NCBI GenBank assembly: GCA_013433145.1
Contig: CM024172.1
Coordinates: 1,858,501 to 1,922,500 of the forward strand
Direction: 5' to 3'
Length of the DNA stretch: 64,000 nucleotides
From: Ascaris suum
Taxonomy: Eukaryota > Nematoda > Chromadorea > Rhabditida > Ascarididae
Under the pieces are notes generated by a model. The model ran no database searches, was not told the origin of the DNA, and worked only from the letters and a program-made list of their open reading frames with translations. This document shows positions 29,401 to 40,245 of this stretch, piece by piece. Position numbers and translations under genes: made by a program. The first letter of the stretch is position 1; every line of letters starts with the position of its first letter.

Positions 29401-29763
29401 CATATTTTTATTCGTCTACGATCTAATCGGAGTTTTCATCCAACTATATCTGCCGATTTTTAATGCCGTTGCGCCGTTCCATTTTAGTTGACATAAAAAA
29501 AGTGAAAGTTATTTGAGTATAAACGCTATTTTAGTTATTAAACTGACAGCAGCTGTAAAGAAAATGAGTATGCGGATTCAGAATATTTTGGATTTATTCC
29601 GGAACAACACTAAACGAATCAAAAGACTACACTGATTTCATGATGATCATTATTTGATGCTTCGAAATGGTTCTATTCGAAATTTACATGATAGAATACA
29701 ACGCTTCAATAATTTTTCACATTATTAGAGAACAAATGCTAAGCATGATGGTGTAAACTTTTC
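20457..29763. other. AT-rich region without recognisable genes
   Basis: 9.3 kb with only short frames (85 codons or fewer) lacking motifs. It includes a 12-C run at 23396-23407 and a small direct duplication of an AGCGATCAAAAA-TTTTAAA motif near 26032 and 26078. It could be a long 5' intron of Prickle or intergenic DNA. Confidence 0.5.
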
Positions 29764-29892
29764 AAGTTTATAAATCTCATCTAAGATACGTTATATCTAT
29801 ATTTTGCTTATACAAAATATTTTTTTAATCCAAAAATATTTTGTATAAGCAAAATATAGATATAACGTATCTTAGATGAGATTTATAAACTT
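29764..29892. repeat. Perfect 61-bp inverted repeat with 7-bp loop
   Basis: The left arm, 29764-29824 (starting AAGTTTATAAATCTCATC), and the right arm, 29832-29892, are exact reverse complements over 61 bp. They are separated by TTAATCC. The arms are AT-rich but not low-complexity. Transcribed from either strand, this would form a hairpin with no mismatches. No clear target-site duplication flanks it. It could be a young MITE-like element, a small-RNA precursor or an assembly fold-back. Confidence 0.95.
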
Positions 29893-32800
29893 TGCTACTT
29901 AAAAAAAAAATAAGTTAACGCGATATTTTATCACAAAAAAGATGAATTAAACGAACTTCTTAGAGTCTATGTAACAGGTCGTTGTCTCCTTCAACGTCTA
30001 CAGCAGATAGCTAAAGATATGCGCATTCAATGCATCGCATACTGCTCGAATTATAATGGTAATTTAACACAATAAATGAAGTGTAATTTGAAGTTCTAAG
30101 AAGACATTCCACTAAACAATTTCTATATTTTATTTAAATGAGCATGCGTTTTCAATTCACATTTATTGACAATTATAGTATTTCAATTAAAATTTAAATT
30201 ATTTTCGAGATTAGAATTGAAATTATTTTTGAGATTATCTCAATTAAGCGATGCAATAATTTTGAGATGAATAAAATGGGCGCAAGCTGACAGTTTGATT
30301 TTAGGTGGGAATAGATACTGCTGCTAATGTTAAGTCGAGATCATCACTAAGATGGCAATAAAGAGTCATCCAAAAATTTCATCCAGATGTGAGCTATTCT
30401 ACGCCCATCTTATATTCGATATCGAATTGAGTCATCAAATAAAGCTGACCGCAGTATTTTATTCAATTTCTTTTTTTCTCAATTCTCATTCCTATTGATT
30501 TGTTAGACAAGAAAAAAAAACGCATCAAAAAAACATCTATTGATGCTGACGATATATAAAAAAAACCGTTATTATAGACAGCATCGTTCCGTGAAATGCA
30601 ATTTTGATAAATTTTTTTTCTACTGCTAAGAATGAAATTTCAAACGCTTCTAAGCAAGATTAATGCGCCATGATATCAATAATAAAATAAATTTTCCCTT
30701 TTAACCGATCTGCGACGGAATTGACAAAATGGATGAGGTATGCAAGGTGATCATGGCGCTCAGATAGTTATCACTAGAAGTGCGATTTTGAATTTTTCAC
30801 TAGTACGCTGTCAGCAATTATTTTTTACACTTTCGATTAAAATTTTCAAATGGGAAGCGACAATTTCGTAAACTACTTTCGAAATATTGAGGGCTAATAA
30901 ATGCAGAGAGGTAATAAAACACCTTAGAAAATGTGAAATAAAAATGAATTAACTAGGTAGTTCTTTCACCGAACTTTCCGCTTGCATAATTACATTCCAT
31001 CTTAGAGAAATCCTCGAAAATGACCCTCAAAGAAAACTGATAAACCTTGATTACCGTCAATTTTCTAGCGGATTTTGAAGTGCATCATGAAAGCGTAAAA
31101 GAAAAATCGAAACATGCGCATTGTTCTATGCAGCTGCTGCAATCAAATGCGTAAAGTGAAGAAAAACAACAAATAAGCTACGATTGGATTACAATGGGAG
31201 CAGAAAATATAAGCTCGAATCTAAATCCAACTGAATTAGCTAGCAATCAATAAAAGTTTGATAATAAGAAATCCAGCAATTTCGGTAGACAACGATTCAC
31301 GAGGACATCTAACGGCACACGACAGCATCCAACAAAAAAAGCCACTTCTAGTAGTGATTCGAAAGAGAAGCATCATAAAGGCACGGTTCAACATTGCAGT
31401 GAGCAATTTCGAGTGGTCAGTGTACTTGACTGCAGTGGTCAGCTGTCTGGTCATTAGCAATCCGCAGGGAGTATTTGAGGCCGAAGGGAGTAGCTGACAT
31501 TACGCAACTGATGTTGCCACGATAAGCGAATTAAAGGCACAGAGCCGTGAGTGTCGCTTTGGTATGTCGAGCTATGCAAACCGAGATCAGCGCTGCTGTG
31601 TCCACTCATTAATCCAATCGAGGCGATCGGCTTTTTGCCATCTATTTGCGCATTTACATCAAGGCGGTTGTCTCCATCAACGTTATTGTCAGTCTCACGA
31701 GCACAACATCTATCATAAGTGCTTCGAACAATGTGGATGTATGATCTCTTTAGGAGATTAGCTGTGACAGCCATACACATTTGTACTAGGATCGTGGAGT
31801 GACCAGTGGCCTTTAGTGCCAAGACCAAGTTTTAATCATTCGGTGATAGCTGCCTCGTTCAATATTTTAAGATATTTCATAATATTACAAATTATTAATG
31901 ACTCGTAAACTTTCAGTTAATTACTGCAGTATGAAAGATGATCGATCATAGGATGAGGTTAAAAAGCGCATATTTAAAACATATATATACCGTTTGTGCT
32001 GAAGAGAATCAACTAGTAGAGATGCATTTTATAAAAAAAGTAGTCAATAATGTTAGAAACTCTGAGATTATTATGCACTATTATCACAAAAACAGAAAAT
32101 TTCATCACAGGTTCATGATGATAATTTTTTTTCACCGAATAAAGAAGAAAGGAAGAAAAAACAAAAGGTTTTGAAACACCTCTAAACATTTTAAAGTCGA
32201 TTACAGGGAGTAGACACTAGTAAAAAAGCGCGTGGAACTTGTCCAAATGAGTAGAAAAATAAACTAAGTGAAAAATTCATTAGGCGTCACCTAAGAAATA
32301 CCCGCTTATCTGAGTATAAAAAAAGAAAGATAGAGTCCATTGACTTCTATATTATGGCTAGTGGTAACAGTCGAGAAAGCATTCCATCGCTACTTCAAAA
32401 TCACAGCAATTCATCGCTATGTAAAAATGAGAATGAATATCACAAAACCGCATTCGTTTCGATATAAACCCAAGTCAAACGTGTCGCCATATGAAATTCA
32501 CATAAGTAAATTTGGCGTTCATCAGCTGTTTTAACGGTAGATAGCTGATCATCAAAAAATCGGTGGCTCGCTAACTCGAGCATAATCCGACCAATTCTCG
32601 AAAATCAAAAAAGCACCGACCAAATAATTAACAGGGAATAATTAATGCAATCAAAGCGCGAATTATATTCATAAAATAAAAAATAATAATAATAATAATA
32701 ATTTAATCGTCTTATGCATGCAAACATCTCAACAATCGAAATTATTTTACAGTCATCGCAGAAATCTTACCATAAAACATATTTAGAAAAAGAAGCAACT

Positions 32801-33179
32801 AATCGCACGAAATTAACAGTTAGCCGAATGCTCAGAAAGGGATTGTTGCGATTGGCTTCAGCCATGACTAAAAAGGGTGGCACCTCCTGTCCCATTTATT
32901 CTCTACCCCTAACGCAGAGCCTACCCGCTCTACATCAAAACATTTCCCATATTAACAAAATAACATCGTCTACTGATCGCTCATCTTGCATTGTCCTTCT
33001 CTTACTCCAACTCGTGGCTGAAAATATCACTAATCAAAAGTCGCCCGCTTCGCAACATACTATTAAAAATTCTTTCGACTGTTTCATAGGCGCAAAACGC
33101 TCTCAGAAAGGTTCAATATTTAACATACGCGAAAATATGCAAAACTTAGCATGCGAGACCCAAGTCACCACTTCGCCAT
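29893..33179. other. AT-rich region, unassigned open frames
   Basis: 31236-31828 is open on both strands; the longest minus frame is 124 codons at 31454-31828. It is less AT-rich than its flanks, so an exon or exon remnant is possible, but I recognise no domain. An (AAT)7 tract sits at 32682-32702. A 158-codon plus frame at 32714-33190 looks like chance. Confidence 0.4.
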
Positions 33180-33600
33180 CAAAAGAATAGCTGACTGAAG
33201 ACTGAGGCGTACTGCTCCGTCCATTAATAGAGGTTTCAAATGAACGGAGAATGCACTCTCTTCCCACCACTCTCGCTCCCTTCCCCAGCACACAAGCTCT
33301 AGTTACGATCAAAGGCATTGTATGGTCGTTGAGATGAGCCGAGTACAGTTTGCAGTACAAGAGCAACCGAAGACAGGGTGAGGGCTGACCCTTGCTGCTA
33401 CAGGAGAGATCGCTGAGTGAGCGTTGCGAGGGAACCGAATGCATTGCTCGGCCACGCCCTTGCACCAGTCCCCTTTCTGTCCCCTTGCGGTAAAACAATG
33501 CGCACTCAAGCACGTTGCGGATACTCTTCAGACCGCAATGCGCTTTCTGTGAAGTGAGAAAGCCGACAGTAAACACTCGTAAAAACTAATCCATCCTTAT
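33180..33600. promoter_or_regulatory. GC-richer island, possible promoter
   Basis: About 400 bp with clearly higher GC than the surrounding 10 kb. It contains a GGCCACGCCC box (KLF/Sp-like) and C/T-rich stretches, without a recognisable protein. Its position upstream of the minus-strand Prickle exons would suit a distal promoter or 5' exon. That is inference; no initiator or TATA box is convincing. The minus-strand frame at 33103-33576 crosses it but has no domain. Confidence 0.2.
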
Positions 33601-36600
33601 ATCAACGCTTTGTGCGTGCTAACCGCGTTCACGCATATTTTTTAAGATGGTCATCCTCCAAAGAGACACAGATGACCTCTTCTGAAGGACAATATTTCCG
33701 TTTCAATAAAAGAGCATAGTCCAGAGCAGGCTTATCCGGTTCAGACTTTCCGAACTGTCACTTTCTAGACTACAGCATGACGTAGATCATTGATAAAATG
33801 TTGTCTTTTCCAGTGAAGGCTAAAGAGGGAAACAAATCGCTTGCAGTGACAACATTTCTAGCATGATACAGCTAGAGGACTCTCAAAACGCTTTTTAGGC
33901 AATCCCTTACTTCTTTAATAATACGTTCTTGAAGCTTCTTAGGTGTACGTACAAGCTAGCAGGTTGAAAACATAAGATTTTCCGTCCATAAAAGAATGAA
34001 ACCTCCTCTATGACTTTAGCCTTTCATGTAGATGCAACTACACTTTTCATTTTTATCGGCAATGGGGCATTTTAGGAGCGCCTCTTAAGTTTGTTATTCA
34101 AAATAGTACTTGGGAAAAAACGAAACAGTGTCATGCCAGAAGATCTGGCATTACGGGCGTTTTTGATTTCACTTACGAACTATTCACTTCGATGAATAAC
34201 CAGAAAATAATGGAATATTGGGAGCAGCTCTTTCATATTTTAAGTGATGCAACTATCATTACAGGTCATGTGCAAAAGATCATTGCAAATCAGCTTTTAT
34301 AACCGCATCGGTATGGAATGTAAGCATCAGTAAATGTTAATAACGTTTTTTAAAAGCATTGAGTGCTGTGAGAGGTCAGCCTACACAATAATCGTCAAAA
34401 TTTTCGGCTTAATGGTTTTCGAGTTGAAATTATAGGATGAACGGAAAGACACACATACATACGCATGAACGCCACATTGCTATAATGCGCTTTGCAAATG
34501 CAAACTTGCTAGTAGAGCATAAAATAAAATCTGTAGTTTCAAGGAACCGATTATCAGGTTCTACTTTTCGGCACAGTACAAATCCTCAATAATTTAGCTC
34601 TCTGATGAAAATTGGATACATATAAATGCAGCTTTAAATATCAGTGAAAAAAATAGTCAGTGTGAGCTGCTTAGAACTAGCAAAATCGTACTGACAAAAT
34701 TTTTTGTTTGAAATCTTAAGTAACAATCTAACAAAATAGAATGCCGCAAAAGAGGCCTAAGTAGTGTACTTCTTAGTGCTTAATCGAGATTTCAACTCAG
34801 CAACAACCCTTGAGTGCTTCTCTATGAAGCAGTCTCATCATGCAAACGTATTCTCGAAGCTGCTGTAAAGATCAATTTACTTTCGAACGACAATTTCCAT
34901 ATATAGCAAACGATCTATCTTTTGCATTGCAAACATGTTTAAAAACAACTGCTGATACTCACACTGAGCAACATTCGAGCAATCACGTGTAAAGAGAGAA
35001 GCCACTGCTCTTCACAAAGGTCATTCGTCAAAAGGTGGCTCTACAGTTATCATTGCTCTCCTCTTAGGAATATCAGTTAGCCTGCGGCATTAAAAGTGAA
35101 GCCGATTCCACTGCTGCCTTTTTGCCCACCACATTTTGAGCAATATCGTTGGTCAGACTACGAACAAATAACGAAACGATAGCCATCTATAGTCAAATCA
35201 TTGATCAATGGCATTTTTTACTATGGGTCATAAACCATTCGTCAGTTAAAGACAAACAATTCATGGAAATAGACTAGTCGAGCTCGTTTAAGTGGTTGAA
35301 TCTTAGAAGATAGTGGGTCATCAAGCGCAGTTGGTTGTTGCAAATACCATTCAAAAAGTCGATAATAACACCACAAAAACAGCAGGCGATTTGATATGCT
35401 GTAACATCCTGCACTAATGGAAAGCACAAAAAACCATTCATAAAACGATCTTCACTTTAGAGATAGCGTAAAGTCAATTATTTACATAGATATAGATATA
35501 GCATGCTTATGACACGCTATAGTAATCTTTTGCTTCTTAGATTCTCTTTAGAGTTGTTTTCGAAGAGAGGAGGATTAGCAGAACTGTTGAGGGAATAAAC
35601 GCTAGCGATGTGATCGCATCTTGAGCACGCATAAAGAGATCCTGTTGACCATTTTCATCGTGAGACGGAAATTGAGTCCACGTTCAGCCAAACAATGACT
35701 TGAGATTTCCGACTCGATTACTGTCATTCATATTGCCAAGAACAATCCAGGCTATCACAGCACATGAAAACGTATAGCATTTATCCTAAACAGCGAATAT
35801 GCTAATAGCCTAGCATTGATAGTGGATTTGCGTATGCGCGTTAAACGACGAGGAGAGATCATTTTAGCGCACAGTGATGCGTACATAAATCTCGGTTCAC
35901 GTCAACACGCATATACGGTGCAGTTAATTTCGATATGCATGAGGTAGTTAATTAGCACATGCAGTTATGTGCTGCACGCAAACAACCATACTACAGCGCA
36001 TCTGCTGCTAGCATTTTGATCACCATCCCAACGAGATACTGCCTAGACCATATCACCCGAAATGCTCTCAAATGTCATCATTCTTCCGTTCTTGATAATG
36101 TTTGTGATGAGAAAATCATTGTAACTGAAAGAGTTCTTTCATAATGTTGGGAAGCTCAACTTTGAAATATCATGTTTTTAAAAAATTAGACATTGGGCAC
36201 CCTTCCTTTTTTTAAAATTATTGTATCGCCTCTCTACCACCGGCTAAAGATGTAATTGCCACTCCCTAGAGATCATTTTAAGATTGGATGACTGCTGCAT
36301 GATTGTTTTTGGAAAACAAGTATGAAAGTATGAACATTGCAAACTTATTGGTATATTGCTCGCAACGATGTCTTATATACGGTTGCTGTATCTAGCAATA
36401 AATGGTAGTAATATTTGGAAGACAAGTATACGAAAGCCTAAAATTTCGTACATAAAAGACGCTGCTGTAAAATAGTTCACATTTCGACATCGAAAGAAAT
36501 GGCGCAATAAAATTTCACAAAGTGAGCGATGTTAGTTGCTAAAAGTTGCGGAAAGCAGCATGGTGTCATCGCGAATACATTAAAAGTTGGACGTATAAGA

Positions 36601-37787
36601 ATGGGCGGTACGTCTCCGAAGTGATTTCAAAGAAAATTACGGCTATACAATAAATATTATACGATATCTCATTTGCATATAATGCATATGGTATGAATAC
36701 GATGGACAACAATTCAGCGTATAGCACTCTTTCAAATATTTCCACTACACATTCCAACTTTTCTAAAAAAAAATCAATTGTTTCCTTTTAGTTATCGAAT
36801 GTTGGAAATGTTTACTAGTTTTGAAAATATTACAAGTGATATTTCATGATGATAAAGGTGAAATTTTTCAGCACAAATAAATCAGCCAAATTCCGCAAGC
36901 TTCAGTCAAATATGCTATGCTGAAGTGGTAAACTATGCCAATGCTAATTTATGTATCTCAACTCTAGAGCATACAACCTTGTGAGGAAGATCACGTTTAA
37001 AAGTGCGCACGGGTAAGCGTAGCTCAGAAGTGCCGAAATTGTAATGTAGATAGCATAATATTCTTCTGGACATAACTATTCATTCAAATATTCGTAATAA
37101 GGCAAAGCGCATCAGTATGATTCCCTGCACTTTGTGCATTCTTGATCCTTGGAGACAGAATTTTAATTTTACTGTGAACGAATAATTCACATTTTTCCAC
37201 AGTAAAGTGAGGGATATGTGATATTAGCAAATAGTCTTTTTCTCTTCAAAGATGTGAATTTGAATTTAAAATATATGAAAATTAAAATCTTTGGAAAACA
37301 CATTTGATGAGAAGAGTGTTCCCATATGATCATATTCGACTACTGATGCTGTTGTTCAATAATAATCATGGTCGGTTTTATCAACAATGCCAGAAGGAAA
37401 TTCTCAAAAATTAGTGCGAGAAATTTCACAGAGAAAATATTGAGTAACTATGTTGGGAAGAAATGGTGAGTAGTTTTTTAGAGGAATCGTTTATTGGGAT
37501 TCGATTTGTTTTATAAGTGTATGCAACAAAGACCATCGTGGGATATTTCGAAATAGTGCAGTGATAGGAATAAGCAAAATTGTAGAGAGTCGGATGAGTC
37601 TCCACCAACATAAGCGATATAACGCTTGCAATCTTGATATAACAGAGGAGAGATTGCAACAAAAAGATGGTAATGGTTTTCTTTGATGGAAAATTTTTAA
37701 AAATTGTTATGTGAGGCCGGTAGGATGCAAGTGAGCGGTGGAAGTGCAGAGATGGAGCTATGGCTGTACAATATGGGCGGTGAGTTG
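33601..37787. other. AT-rich region without recognisable genes
   Basis: 4.2 kb containing only short frames without motifs. No repeats or RNA genes noticed. Confidence 0.5.
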
Positions 37788-37924
37788 TCAGGAGGTGGTT
37801 GCAGCCATCTGGCACCCACATGGGCTTTGTATCCGTCCAATCCCAGAAAAAATGACCACTAAAATAGTTGCCAACAGCAAAAATCTCGACCTCAATGTGC
37901 GTTGAGAAGATCGGCGGCTCCGAA

Positions 37925-38051
37925 ATCCCACCATCGATCCAAAATCGATGAGCACCAGCCGCGACTTACCACCAACCTCAAATTTTTTTGTCGTTTTCTT
38001 CTGAGCATGTCGCGCTAAATGCTCTGCGGTGCGATCAAAGCTTCCATCCAC
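37925..38051 (-). CDS. Weak candidate exon (MDGSFDRTAEHLARHAQ...)
   Basis: A minus-strand frame of 87 codons (37788-38051) begins MDGSFDRTAEHLARHAQKKT. It carries a good donor, GGTG|GTAAGTCG, near its middle, so a short exon ending there is conceivable. If not spliced, the frame continues through a hydrophobic stretch (FLLLATILVVIFSGIG). I recognise no family. Its phase does not fit the first Prickle exon, so I do not attach it to that gene. Confidence 0.2.
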
Positions 38052-38864
38052 GAAACACCATCGGAACTAGCGAATTAATCAGGCGCAATCATTTGGAAAC
38101 AACTGCAGATCTTATAGAAGAGTTCGAAGGAACATCATTTAAACATATATAGGAACATACTAGAATAGGTGACTCCATGTATGCTTTTGCAATTTCGCTC
38201 ATAGCTTCTAGGGGTTTCGTGGACTGCCAGAAAATAATGAAATCTATGCGCTAACGCACTTATATTTTAATTGGTTAGACCGCCCACACAAGTCTACGAA
38301 AGACATTCCGTTGCCCGACCCGTGTAGAAGGTGCGATATAGCCATAACAAATCTCGTAGAAGCAAATTAACGGAAGATCATATGAAAATGCATTGGATAA
38401 TAGAACTTTAATGGCACTCATTCCACTTTTTTTTTCTTTTTATGTCTTTTTATGTCTTTCTTACACCACATAAAACATTCGACTTTAACCTGAGATAATA
38501 TTCGTATGAGAGAAGATGAAAGAATGAATTAGAATCCAACATGGTAATGACAAAATTTTTGGCTTTAATTGCTATGAACCTAGTGATAAACGTTTAGAGG
38601 AAATTATTACCGAAGTGAGCCATAGAATAGCAATCGCAAGGCCTTGATCAGGCAACACGCCGCTGAAACATGCGCTTCGCTAATCACGAAAGTTACAGCT
38701 GCAGCCACATTTACGCACCACTTGAAAATATTAATGGCTGCAGTTGTGGAGAGGCAACGAATATTGGGAAACCTTGAGATATAATTTCGTTATAACAAGT
38801 TTTCGCTTCTAATCTAAAGAATTCATTTCCTTCTGGTAAAACTAATGTATATGAAGTGATGCGC
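38052..38864. other. AT-rich region, nothing recognised
   Basis: No frame, repeat or RNA gene supported here. Confidence 0.5.
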
Positions 38865-38917
38865 TAGCTCAGATGTTTCGATTCTCGGCAGCAAGACTGA
38901 AGATAAGGTTCGAATCA
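38865..38917 (+). other. Pol III A-box and B-box-like pair (possible tRNA-derived SINE relic)
   Basis: TAGCTCAGATG (38865-38875) resembles an A-box and GGTTCGAATCA (38907-38917) a B-box, in the right order and at plausible spacing. The flanking bases do not fold into a tRNA cloverleaf: the T-arm stem does not pair. This is therefore not a tRNA gene. A degenerate tRNA-derived element next to the inverted repeat at 38948-39086 is possible. Confidence 0.25.
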
Positions 38918-38947
38918 GGTACTGGTTCCTTTGGTTCTTAAACTGAT

Positions 38948-39086
38948 AAAGAGATTTCTTAGGCATTCCTTGAGGAAGAATGAAAACGCTAGCGCAATAC
39001 CTTTCAGCCCGATTAGACTGACAGCTACTCTTAATAGCCACATGAGTGAGATAGTATGAGTGTTACAATGCCTAAGAAATCTCTTT
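38948..39086. repeat. 20-bp perfect inverted repeat, ~99-bp spacer
   Basis: AAAGAGATTTCTTAGGCATT at 38948-38967 is the exact reverse complement of 39067-39086. The arms could be the termini of a small non-autonomous element. I see no flanking duplication or coding content. Confidence 0.85.
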
Positions 39087-40228
39087 AACAGAAACATGCA
39101 TCGGAAGTTTGGTTCTAATCGACCAGAGACCATATCAACCAGACAGAAAGTGTCCGCAAACTACAACAATGTCTTTCTGTATAATTTTGACATTTTTGAG
39201 AATAAAAATGAAAGGACATAACTCGCACAATAAGGATTTGCTTTAGAAGAAATAAGGAATGCGCATTGAATCTCAACACCAACGGCGAATGTTACTAACC
39301 CCCTTCATGGGACTTTTAAAACAAGATTTAAGCGGTCGTCATATCACGGCCTAAGTGATTTAAACCAATTCCTACGTACGATCAAGACAAAAAAAAAACA
39401 ATTTATCGAGCTGTGGCATCATCAACAACCATGCGATTCAAATATTACATCCAACAGCATTTGTTTTTTCTTTTTTTTTTTGATAGAGTTGACATTGTTT
39501 TCAGTTGTTATCTGTCCTTTGCGCTGTACTGTATTTTCTTCTTTTCTCTACATCAATGCTTTGCTCATCGGTAAACCATTTGCAATATAATAGTGTCGGA
39601 TTTGAAGATTCGTAATTTAGAGGTAAAGGAAAAAGAAAGTTTCTAAAAGGTAAAAAATCTGTATTATGAGCCTAATATTTATCGAACAGTCCGCTACCTG
39701 CCAGAATATTTTAGGCAGTAGTATGGTTTATACGGTATGCCCAATTTCAGCAGGATAACTGGTCAAGGTAATCAGAAAACTTGGTTGGACAGGATGAGTG
39801 CAGTGCTAATTTAAGCACATTGGCAGCACCGGATCAGTTCAATTATACCAACTATATCCGAGGCGGTGACAACAAAGGCACATAACTGCTACGTGGCCAT
39901 GAACAATTACAGCGTATTGAAATCAATATCTATCCGCTAGTATAGGAATATTATTTTTCGGACTTCTTGTCGTGCCTGCCAAAAGAGCTCGCGACCCAAG
40001 TGAACTTGTTTCCTGGTTCATTGCTCCATTATTTATCAAAATTCAAATCCCTCCCTTACAGCGTAGATGAATCTATACAGTACAGAATGCATTCAGATTT
40101 AGTTATAATAGGCTGAATGGCACGCAGCAGTCCTTATGTTGGACACCACTGCTTTCTGCTACCGCTCTCACTTTCTGTGATAGCGTTGAACGCCCGGTCA
40201 GTGTAGAGAGCGGAAAAAAAGGAGCGAT

Positions 40229-40245
40229 GGGTCACTAAGGGGTCA
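40229..40245 (+). promoter_or_regulatory. GGGTCA direct repeat spaced by 5 (nuclear-receptor-like)
   Basis: Two GGGTCA half-sites, 40229-40234 and 40240-40245, are separated by CTAAG, part of a near-perfect 11-bp tandem repeat. The geometry matches a DR5 nuclear-receptor element. It sits in a local GC-richer patch but is not near a confirmed transcription start, so function is unproven. Confidence 0.2.

Noticed and set aside
33103..33576. 157-codon minus-strand frame as a gene
   Set aside because: No domain; an opposite-strand frame overlaps its start. A chance frame in a GC-richer patch is likelier.
37788..37985. LVLIDFGSM, resembling a kinase DFG motif
   Set aside because: No HRD catalytic loop or other kinase motif nearby, and the match lies beyond a good splice donor, so it is probably intronic.
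38865..38930. tRNA gene
   Set aside because: A- and B-box-like sequences are present, but the acceptor and T-arm stems do not pair.
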